From NCBI RefSeq assembly GCF_000512585.2, contig NC_089248.1, forward strand, positions 1,426,001-1,490,000: a stretch of DNA of 64,000 nt. The letters run 5' to 3'. This stretch comes from Kwoniella bestiolae CBS 10118. Taxonomy: Eukaryota > Basidiomycota > Tremellomycetes > Tremellales > Cryptococcaceae. Made by a program: the position numbers and the translations under genes. Each line of letters begins with the position of its first letter. The first letter of the stretch is position 1. This document shows positions 11,675 through 20,369 of this stretch, piece by piece. Under the pieces are notes generated by a model that worked only from the letters and a program-made list of their open reading frames with translations, was not told the origin of the DNA and ran no database searches.

Positions 11675-13422
11675 CTAATAACCCCTCCCAAAATGAATCT
11701 CATTGATAAATCCCTCCCCACCGTTCAACCTCTTCGCATTCGTTATCAAGATATCAGCCGCAATGTCCATCTCGTTCTCTGCATTACCGGATATATGGGG
11801 TGTGATGATCAACTTGGGATGAGACCATAATGGGTGATTCTCGGGCAGAGGTTCTGGGTCAGTGACGTCTATCGCTGCGCCGAGGAACTTAGGTGAATCG
11901 AGAATTGAGAGGAGATCATCTGGTGTTGGAGTGAGGGGGGTCAGCTTGTACCCATGCCCAGACGGAGTAGGTAGGTACGATGAGTGAGTTGGATGAATGG
12001 GGTTGCGAAGGTGAAACTTAGGGAACTCACCTGAAGGTATAAGACTGCCTCTTCCTACATTGACCAAAACTGCTCCTTCAGGTAGTAGGTCTGCCACCCA
12101 TCAACACATCAGCAATGAAATACCCCGAGGACGTCGTGCAGATCATTCAATGACTTGACTTGCCAAGTTTCTCCTTATTCAGGAAGTAGTGGGTAGCAGG
12201 CGTATTAGGCAGACTGCAGATCAAGACATCCGATTGTTTCAGGAATGCTTCTACGGATTTGGGATCTTTGGTGGAGTAGTACTCTTCGGGGATTGAGCCT
12301 GTATCTGTATATTAGCATCTGACATCAAATGATCATTCAACGTCATAGTGATGGGAATGATCCTGTCGGGCTGAGGTTAACTTACCATCCTTATCACCTG
12401 TTCCGGGAATGACATACTGAATTATAATTCACGAAGTCAGCTGAACTGAGACTCATTTGACTGCTTCTGAAACCTTAACTGAGATGAATGATCACTTACA
12501 CCATCCTGAGGGGTCGCTTTACCAGAAGTATTAGCAGCGATGATTCTCATTCCGTGGGACTTTAGTAATCGTGCTGTTTCTCGACCAAGAGCACCGTAGC
12601 CCTACGAGATGGGTACCCGAAAATCAGTACGTGAAAACAATGTCAGGCAGAAATGAGACGGGCTATAGAGGATCGAGTGTGACGGGGGTGCTTTGTTTTT
12701 ATTGTTGGTCACTCACCAGTAAACCAGCGGTTCTTCCATAAGTCGATCTGGCATAGTACGTTTCTCCCTTTTCATCACATTCTTCTTCCGACAAGAACCG
12801 TTTCTTCTCCTGTACATGATACAAACATCAGCATACCTGTTCCTCTCTGTCCTAAGATCATTCAACACGCAGTCACATAAAGGTTGAATTAATAAGAAAG
12901 ATGTATATCACTCACTTTACCACCCAATATAATCCTAGGCCACTGATGCAACAGCGCAATAGTCATCCCAACAGCATACGGCGGAATACTCAACACATGA
13001 GTCCCACTCGCTGTACTCAAGCTCACTCCACTATCCTTCTTCCCCTCTTTGTCGAGCTGCTCAGAGTATTTCTTGATAGTGGCAGATCTAAGCATCGCAT
13101 CTGCCCCAGCAGATGCAAGTTGAATATGTCGAAGTTTGGGTAATTGATCCAATGATTCTATGGATTCAGGTAGACCCCGGCCAGTAGTGAAGAAGAGGTC
13201 TATCTCTTTAAGCTCATCGGATGAGAAGGTAGCATCATCAGATCCCTTGGGGTGGTAGTGAACTGTTTTGAATGTTGATTTGACCTTTTCGAGGGTTGGG
13301 GGAGTGAGGGGGACGGATATTCCTACGGTGAAGGGCAAGGGGGACATTGTAGTGAGGTGTCTGGCGAGCAGGTTTGGCTGGATTCGAAAGAGTGGGGCTG
13401 AGGATCGAAGGAGGGAGAACAT
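11675..13422 (-). CDS. D-isomer-specific 2-hydroxyacid dehydrogenase (glyoxylate/hydroxypyruvate reductase-like)
   Basis: The model has seven exons, complement(11675..11919, 12031..12090, 12164..12304, 12386..12416, 12500..12601, 12717..12809, 12916..13422), giving 392 aa. The NAD-binding GYGALG (GxGxxG) lies at residues 201-206. The catalytic Arg is in LVNVGRGSLI, the Glu in DVTDPEPLPENHPL and the His in ITPHISG, all in family order. The family reduces 2-keto acids to D-2-hydroxy acids with NAD(P)H; the exact substrate is open. I chose the ATG at 13422 because it gives a basic leader (MFSLLRSSAPLF and more), followed by a second Met at 13347 where the catalytic part begins. The intron between exons 5 and 6 (12091-12163) uses a GC donor (GCAAGT); a GT donor does not fit the phase there. 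Confidence 0.9.
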
Positions 13423-14382
13423 ATATCGATGCGAGTGAATCGGATATCTGGAGACGTTGTGATGAACAGAGTTAAAACGAAAGATGAGATGAAGTTGAGA
13501 GGGACTTGAACGAGTCATATTGACAACCGACGCTTAGACCGGACCGGTCATATCCGATGGATCAGACCCACTCAACAAACCCACTTGCAAGCTTGAGAGA
13601 ACCTTGGGACCTCAATCATCCGCTGACATACGACATGGATCCGATCCCATATCAGCAAGCATTGCAATATGGGCTCTGCTCTCACTCCCGCTTGAACAGT
13701 TGGAAATCGGTGATACGGCAAAAATACAACGGCAGGACTTGGGGGCCTCCCTACCACCCACAAGTGAGATTATAGTGGCGATGGTCGAATCTCAATTGCT
13801 CCCCCAACCCTGCCCAGGCCACTGCAGACCTGACTACAGTACGCTTGGAGCACGCCTCATGCTTATTCAAACGTGTAGCACGCTTCAGCTTATGCGAAGT
13901 TACACATACTACAGACAGACTCAGACCCAAGCTTAAGTACACAGAGGGACCATGCAGCACATTGCTTACGTACAGCTCAAGCTCAAGGATAACCTCAGAG
14001 AATACTCAAGCTCAACGGCGGGGAAGGACTCACCCCCTCCCCGCCTAGAGTATAAGTATCTCGTAGACTAATTAGATACATATATAGCGGATTGAACGTG
14101 ATTTTCATGCGAAAGTCCAAAATGGCGGATTGAAATGAGCGTCCTGCCGGGAGCTGAGCGAAGTCCGGCAGACAAGGGGCGTACGTACGTTCATATCGTG
14201 TAGGTGCCACTCAGCGTACTGCACGATGAGTAGTGATGATTGCGAGATCAGACATGCATACCGTGCCTCACGATGTATACGTGAAGCCAGAGCGTGTGCT
14301 AGTTTAGATGCAACATGTGGACGACGTTCGGGAGGCTAGATGGGGGAAAAATTAATCGTCGTGCACGAAATAATATGATCGG
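13423..14382. other. Intergenic region, start of accessory-looking block
   Basis: There is no convincing gene. Near 14131-14172 an imperfect inverted repeat, CTGCCGG followed about 16 nt later by CCGGCAG, could form a small hairpin. Several 60-110 codon open frames on both strands lack family features and plausible splice partners. Confidence 0.45.
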
Positions 14383-14711
14383 TCAAGTACCCCTCTCCTC
14401 CTCTTCAGACTCTTCGTTCCCATAGAAAGCAAAATTTACCACACTGCCCTGAGTCCGACATATCTCACAAACATGTTCGTCGCAGAAATTCCACGTACAT
14501 ACTCCACCGTACCTACATGCTAGCGAGGTCAACAAGGGGATCTCTCTCTGGCATTCAGTAGGTAGATTTTTGACGGGGAATGACACCTTGACGGTTGAGT
14601 GATTTGCGAGGTTGGAGTTCTGATATCTATCCAGTGGACATACTCAATTCGCGCCTCTTCGGACGATGATGTGTCTGTTGGTAGGGCCAAAGAGGTCTCA
14701 GAGGCTGACAT
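14383..14711 (-). pseudogene. Cys/His-domain family member 1, reading frame not reconcilable (possible gene remnant)
   Basis: The frame at 14383-14586 ends in the array's shared domain: TEC, then LAC-RYGGV-C-TWNF-C-DEHV-C-EI-C, with the C-x2-H-x-C-x2-C core intact. The GY-x-S element seen in the other four copies is missing. Upstream, ATG 14711 opens MSASETSLALPTDTSSSEEA, an acidic/Ser-rich start like its neighbours. The obvious intron (donor GTATGT near 14643, acceptor CAAG near 14587) joins the two in the wrong phase. The alternative frame has a TGA just before the domain. Either I miss an exon or the copy is frameshifted. The retained Cys/His pattern argues that any damage is recent. Function is unknown. 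Confidence 0.4.
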
Positions 14712-15222
14712 ACTGTTCGTATAAATTGCTGGACTGATAAATGACGAGAAGCATATGCTCAAGTGATCCTTGACTTGAAAATTGCTTCCATATACTTTGT
14801 ATGAATAGTTTAAGACCGACTACAGTTCACGATTTACATCATCAGTTCCAGATCACGTTATTCCGAATATGGAGGGAAGAGTTCTTCCAGAAGGCCATGA
14901 TAAGATCCTGCTAGGACATTCTTCTGCCTGGCCCGGCCGATGTGATCGGAACTATACTTATGTCGCCGCGTCCCCAGTAAGTACAGTATCACAGTATCCG
15001 TTCGGAAGTCACACAGCAAGCCTTCGCTCCCACATCAAGATCTGGACAACCATCGCTCCTAAGGATACATGGAAGGCCCGATAAGTTTCTCTGGTGCGAT
15101 ATATCATGATCGGAACATTCAAATACCGAAATAGAATAGCAAACGCATCTAAATATCGTAGCCCAATAATACGTTTAAAAGGGTAGAGAATAAATCACAC
15201 TGTCAGAAGTGGCCCTATCAAA
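14712..15222. other. Intergenic, no supported gene
   Basis: A 71-codon plus-strand frame (14869-15084) has no signature and no splice partner. The interval otherwise holds the upstream region of copy 1 and the 3' region of copy 2. Confidence 0.45.
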
Positions 15223-15830
15223 CTATCTCGTACCCTTATCTATACGTGGTGCATTTTCGACCTGGACTCTACTGACCCCACTGTAGAAAGAATCTTGACA
15301 CGTAAGACATAGATGTTCAGGACACCTATTCCTACAGAAGTTTGATTTGCTTTCCGGACAGTTCGAGCTCTGGTACCCCGATCGAGCATTTGGACATAGC
15401 GGGGATTGAGTTCCCAAGTTCTATTGTAATGATTTTACACAATACAAACGTTTACCATCAGCATATGGCGGTCGGTCTGATGGCTTTTAGGAAGAGATAC
15501 AGTGAACCGAGTTAAAACTCCACGCACCGCAGTTTGACTCGTCCTCGTCGAGGGAACGTTACAAGGGTTAGTATTCCCAGAACCACTAATTTGGTATTGC
15601 ATAAATAATCTGCACCTTTGCGCATTCACATACTGCAACACTGGCCCGGTGAGATCTTGTACACTCGTTGAAGCATCCGAGGGGAGACTTCTCAGAGTCT
15701 CTGAAAACGGGTTCCTAGACGTGGACCCATCGCCATTTCGCATTTCCTCCTCACGGACAATCGAATAATTTTGGGTTCCTCCGGATCTTGCCTGGTTAGA
15801 ACCTACTGAAAGGTGATTGCGAGAGCTCAT
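15223..15830 (-). CDS. Cys/His-domain family member 2 (unknown function, about 190 aa)
   Basis: The model is complement(15223..15420, 15456..15830), phase 0. The intron would be just 35 nt, which is credible because TLG2 in this window has another of that size. Exon 1 starts MSSRNHLSVGSNQARSGGTQ and is Ser/Asn/Arg-rich and low in hydrophobics. Exon 2 carries the array domain: C-PNARS-GYQSSN-C-PESKSNF-C-RNR-C-PEHL-C-LT-C, then a short tail ending DKGTR. An alternative model adds an intron inside exon 1 (GTATGT donor near 15637); both keep the domain. The family function is not known. The Cys/His spacing looks metal-binding or disulfide-linked. No signal peptide is present, which favours an intracellular zinc-type role by inference. 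Confidence 0.55.
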
Positions 15831-16507
15831 CTCTTGACAAGGATACAATTTGAGTGATTTTTCCTCTGGGAAGGATGATCTGGGATATCTCAAATGAGGC
15901 TATCTTCTTAAGTGTACCCAAAATCAGACATATATATACCCAGCAAAAAGTCAGTCCACCTTATCGGGCTCTAAATGCATATTGATAGACAGTATGAGAG
16001 GAGGTAGTGCCCACGTGCCGGACCTATGACGCATCACCGACGTTTCAGCAGGGGAATTTGAAAGGTAGCGAAAACCCTTTCCATTGAAAGGCAGGGACCG
16101 ACTTGAAAAGGTGGTCGGAGCTTCGTTGCTTTTGAGACACGTCCTCGGCGTACGTCGCGGTTATGATTCGAAACCGGCGGAGATGAAAAGGGGGTTACGC
16201 GAAAGAACCTAGTCATCAGTTCGGTTAGCTGCTTTGCAATGATCTCGGTGTGAGACGTTTGGACACATCATTGCCTCTCCCATGGTTTCTGTCTTCCAGT
16301 CATTTATCACCACAACCATGGCCCGCTGTATCATGTCCTTTTTGCTTCGCTGTTGTACACTTTAGGAAGCACAAAAACAGGCTCAATCCCCATCATACTG
16401 TTCATGATGTCTGAAAGAGGCAGCGAATCCAACCTGTATATCATGTCAAGTGCTACTTGATCCTCTTACATTTTAACCTTCCCCCAAGGTATTATTTGAA
16501 TGTCTAT
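15831..16507. other. Intergenic, no supported gene
   Basis: This holds the promoter side of copy 2 and the 3' side of copy 3. I read both strands for further Cys/His domains and saw none. Confidence 0.45.
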
Positions 16508-17198
16508 CTACCCATCGTCGGCGAACGACCAAGTGGCGCTAAGTCCCTTCTTGTAGTCCGATTTGCAAGCATCGCACAGATGCTCAAGGCATCTCCTTTC
16601 ACAGAACGTTTCCCGACATTTCATACTGTGATACCCTAGAATGGCTCGCTCACATACTGTAGATTCACCTCGAGGATCGTTTATGTTGTCCCAACCGTCA
16701 TCTGAGCCTGAAATCTTTCGTTCGAGCTAGAAAAGGGGCATTGTCAGTTTATGGAAATATAGGGGAAGAAAGATAAGGGAAACAACGTGAGTGCTTGGAG
16801 GTAGACAATCATTGAAGGCACATCGAGATCGTAGGTACAGCGAGGCGCACCTGTTCGCCGTCCATCTCGTCAGCTTCAGGCGTCAAGGTCTGCCCACATC
16901 TATCATCGACTTTGCTCTTCTCCTTTCGCTTATTCTTCAGTCTACCCAATCGACCGTCGACGATTTGCATGACTGACTTCGATGTGTCCAAGACGGTTTT
17001 CGATTGTCTTCCCACAAAGTTGATCGAAGCCATCAGACCACTTGAGGCATTGATGCGTGGCCACGACAACGATCGGGCTAAGGAGATGTTCTTAGGTACA
17101 CCATCTTCCTCTGTAGGCGGTGCAAGGATGGTTTTGTCGTGCTCGCGGTCCGAGTCGGCATCAACACTGGAACTTGAACCTCGGAGAACATCGCCCAT
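16508..17198 (-). CDS. Cys/His-domain family member 3 (unknown function, about 188 aa)
   Basis: The model is complement(16508..16726, 16851..17198), phase 0, with a GTGCGC donor and a TTTTCTAG acceptor. Exon 1 (116 aa) starts MGDVLRGSSSSVDADSDRE. It includes a mixed region with SLSWPRINASSGLMASINFV and a Lys/Arg-rich stretch, GRLKNKRKEKSK. Exon 2 holds the domain C-ERAIL-GYHSMK-C-RETF-C-ERR-C-LEHL-C-DA-C and a 24-residue tail ending FADDG. The domain exon has no in-frame ATG of its own near the start. I found it by reading the minus strand for the motif seen in its neighbours. Function is unknown. The domain boundary falls exactly at a phase-0 intron, as in copies 2 and 4. Confidence 0.6.
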
Positions 17199-17707
17199 GT
17201 CCCGCAGACGGGTCAACCCCGCGCGTTGTTTTGAGTAACTCGTCGTGCTGAAGTTGTACCTTGAGGCGAGCTATAGTAGTGAAATCGATATGAGAAGAAT
17301 AGCGGCAATGGAGAGTCAGAACGCGTTAAGTGTTGTACAACAGTGTCGTACAAGCTGTACAGCAGGCTTGCGGAAGCGTGTGAAAGGAATTATACGTCAT
17401 GAATGGACTGCACAGCATGAGCTGAGAAGATCTCTTCTTTGCCCCACAAAAGAAGTACAAGCGCCGGATAAAGGACACACGACCCTTGTCTTCCCACCGA
17501 GGAGGACACCGAGACAAGGGGGATATGAGGTATTGTATGTCCTCATTGAGCTGACAGTACCTTACATCCTGTCGTTTGACCGCCAGCTCTTCGCCACTTT
17601 GAGCATTCTCCCAGTCTCTTCTACATTGCCATCTGAGAATATCGCAACGTGCCATATGCATGACTTGTGATATCGGACCATACCATTCATCTCCCGCTCC
17701 CCAGATC
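17199..17707. other. Intergenic, no supported gene
   Basis: Opposing open frames (17245-17670 plus, 17326-17661 minus) overlap here. Neither has family features or plausible splice sites. I treat the interval as the promoter of copy 3 and the 3' UTR of copy 4. Confidence 0.45.
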
Positions 17708-18381
17708 CTACGTGGTAGTCTCAGTCTCGAAAGAATAATCCACCGGCTTGCCGTATGCCTTACAGCTCATACACGCATGTGTCTCACATAGACTGAACTC
17801 GCAACTTGGGTTGTTTTCACAAGTTTCGGAGTGCCACCCACAGGCTGGTTGATCACAGGGCAATGGTCTTTCCTTCTCCCCAAGCCTTGGAGGAGGTACA
17901 TGGGGGAATTCATATTCAGGTTCGTCTTTTGACATTTTAGTTTTCTGCCAATCGAAACAAGTCAGTTGAGTCCGAATAAAGCTCATAATGCACTCACGTC
18001 CTCATCTGACACACCATAAGACGACCTCGCAACTTGCATTGTACATCTCGGCGTTTTGCGTGTCTTTTCCCAGAGGTCTCGACCATTCGTGTATTGGTTT
18101 CGGCCTGTTCGGTACGTTGATCTCAAGCCATTAGTCAACGAGGTCGCAGAGTGTCTGAGGTTCATTGTGGGGAGTCCTGGTATAAGGTCTTTGACTGTCA
18201 CAAGCCCGTTGAGGCTGACTTCGCCGCTACACTTTGGCGATTTCACTTGATTCCAGTCGTCTTCAAATTCAGATTCGGATTGCTCCTCTTCATCAAGAGG
18301 AGCCTCTGACTGCCGGGAGTCCCCTGTTGTGGGCGGCTCGGTCTCAGACTGGGCGGATCTGGTGTCAGTACATTCCGACAT
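17708..18381 (-). CDS. Cys/His-domain family member 4 (unknown function, 206 aa)
   Basis: The model is complement(17708..17944, 17998..18381), phase 0, with a 53-nt intron (GTGAGT donor, TTGGCAG acceptor). Exon 1 is strongly acidic at first (EEEQSESEFEDDWNQ). It then runs into a basic/polar helix-like stretch, GLRSTYRTGRNQYTNGRDLW. Exon 2 holds a proline-rich linker (FPHVPPPRLGEKERPLP) and the domain C-DQPAC-GWHSET-C-ENNPS-C-EFSL-C-ETHA-C-MS-C, ending FETETTT. It has one extra Cys before the GW element. Function is unknown. Of the spliced copies this has the cleanest gene model, so it is the best anchor for searching the family. Confidence 0.65.
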
Positions 18382-19054
18382 GGCGTGGACGCAAGAGTTT
18401 GTGGGTAGACTTCCCGGTTTGCGTTATCAGTGGATGTGCTGTGCTCCCTGTGAATAAGAAAATTTCGACTTCGAGAAGTTGCATGGTGATGAGATAGTTA
18501 CCAACCTCTGGCATGTCTTGTACCTGCTGTCACTTCAAAAGAGCTGTAGTCTCTATCTATCCATTGTTGCACACTGCCCTTCTTGAACGAAGACCAAGAT
18601 AAAGGATGAGGGTTTTGAAACTCCAAATAGAGATCAGCCAGAACAGTCCGTCCCCCTATTGGGTCAGGTCCGGGGAGGACCCAAGCTGTTCTACCGTCTG
18701 TGACGTTACATATACAGTCGAAGGTGCATTATGCACGGGAGTCAGTCATAGTCTTTGAGGCCTTGTCAAGTTTGGGCTTCTACTGAGATCCAGGGAAGCT
18801 ACGAAACTTCATGCGAAGGTCGCCATGTGGATATTTCAGATGGCTCGTCGTGGCAAAGTGATCGTAATGTTTCAGTAGTAGGTCGACCAGGCGATTACAC
18901 GGAGGACCTCGAAACAATCTGGTGCTGTACGCACAGTGTCGCTGTGCTGTATCTTTTTTGAATATCGATCCTGAAAGCTAACTATCCTCAGACCCTGGAT
19001 GATACTTGATTACATGTTGCATATCAATCAGACACTCTCAAGCACTTAAATGAG
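18382..19054. other. Intergenic with coding-like minus-strand stretches
   Basis: No complete gene can be built. On the minus strand, about 18510-18687 reads openly with a protein-like character (DGRTAWVLPGPDPIGG and further). A second open stretch lies at about 18745-18960 (for example NRLVDLLLKHYDHF). I could not join them in phase, and there is no suitable ATG. They may be remnants of a decayed gene or chance open frames. Confidence 0.3.
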
Positions 19055-19813
19055 TTACCAAGCCTCCCTCTCTCTCACAAAATCGTATCCCCTCCGTATA
19101 TCAGTATCCCCCGCCTGTTCAACCATCATCCCATTCACCCCGCTCTGAAACTCACTCTTACATACCTCGCAGAGATGATGCACACATCGTTTCTCGCAGA
19201 TCGTCGAATACCCAGTACACCTAGTAGATCGGTAGCCTAGTTGGGTGTTCTGACATTCCGGTATTAAGATATTCTGATAATCCTTCTCCTCCTTCTCCTT
19301 GTCCTTTCCATGAAGTGAGTATCTCAAATCATCAGTATCTCCCTCAACCTCCGCTGCAATATCGATATCCATATGACCGTTCGTTGAATCAAGATCGAGA
19401 TCCATCGCAACCCCACATTTATACTCATCCCTCCTCTCATGCTTACTCCGCTCGATTTCCACCTGCATCCTCACACGCTTATACCGATCCCCCACATCCT
19501 CCAAAAACGGTCCCACGGTACGGCGTATCCTGGATGAAGACGACGAAGCCCATTCATTCAACGCGTTGATCCTTCGGGTGACCTTGAGATCCCGATTGAG
19601 CGAGCGCAGTCCCGTCCATGCAAAGGTAGATGATGGCCCCTGCTCTTGCTTTGCTGTATCTTCGTCAGCGACCACATCATCGTCGGTCTCTGATTCTGAG
19701 GAATAGGGATAGGCATGGTCGACTTTGCGTTTGCTTGATGGGCAAGTGGCGGGATTGGAACTGTTATTTCCGGCTGTGGGACTGGTGCCGAGCAGAGTTC
19801 TAATGGTATTCAT
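19055..19813 (-). CDS. Cys/His-domain family member 5 (unknown function, 252 aa, intronless)
   Basis: This is a single open frame starting MNTIRTLLGTSPTAGNNSSN. A Ser/Asp/Glu-rich region (SSESETDDDVVADEDTA) precedes a basic region, GLRSLNRDLKVTRRINALNE, that resembles the GLRS-containing part of copy 4. A charged helix-like segment follows with many Arg/Lys. Near the C-terminus is the domain C-QNTQL-GYRSTR-C-TGYSTI-C-EKR-C-VHHL-C-EV-C, then a tail ending VREREAW. It is the longest copy, and the only well-formed one lacking the phase-0 intron before the domain. A GC-neutral composition and no signal peptide suggest a soluble intracellular protein. Function is unknown. Confidence 0.65.
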   Translation of the reverse strand: MNTIRTLLGTSPTAGNNSSNPATCPSSKRKVDHAYPYSSESETDDDVVADEDTAKQEQGPSSTFAWTGLRSLNRDLKVTRRINALNEWASSSSSRIRRTVGPFLEDVGDRYKRVRMQVEIERSKHERRDEYKCGVAMDLDLDSTNGHMDIDIAAEVEGDTDDLRYSLHGKDKEKEEKDYQNILIPECQNTQLGYRSTRCTGYSTICEKRCVHHLCEVCKSEFQSGVNGMMVEQAGDTDIRRGYDFVREREAW

Positions 19814-20369
19814 CTCGATCTGGTTGATTGTCGTGCTTTGAGGTCAGTAAAGGACGTGTATCAAGTCTAGCTATAGTTCACTAATCCAGTGAAATATTGT
19901 ATCTTGAGGGTGCTTCTGATCGGAATGGAGACAATTCCTTCCAACCGCCCTTAGTTTCGATGGACTCGTGCACCGACTCCTGAGCGTGATTATTCATGTC
20001 GATTCCGAAAGAAGCGAATGTGTGCGATAAGATCGGATCAGGCGTTACTGTGATAGGATCCAGACATAGACGTATATCCTTTGTATCCGCTCGAAGGGCA
20101 TAGCACGCATCGGTGCATCAGATCTTCCCATTTACACAGTCTGAGACAGCAAAGTACGAAAAGAAGAGACATTTCGAAACGTATCACTATATCAGCAAAC
20201 TAATGTCTAAATTCGTGTCAGTAAAGTGTGCTCCAACAGTACCTTCTCGTGGCTGCGCTTGGGCTATCACTATCATTGATATACTCAAGATCTCATTGCA
20301 ATGCATAGCATCCCTAACTCTAGTATTTCTATTCTACTCTTCCAACCCACATCACACACCAAAAAAAGT
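19814..20369. other. Intergenic spacer
   Basis: This holds the promoter of copy 5 and the 3' UTR of ZUO1. An A-rich run (about 20360-20367) lies just beyond the ZUO1 stop on the plus strand. No gene is seen. Confidence 0.5.

Noticed and set aside
14131..14172. CTGCCGG...CCGGCAG inverted repeat as a transposon terminus
   Set aside because: Only a seven-base stem, with no second copy, target duplication or transposase nearby.
17245..17670. Opposed 141- and 111-codon frames
   Set aside because: They are mutual shadows in a spacer of the Cys/His array. Neither contains the domain or good splice sites.
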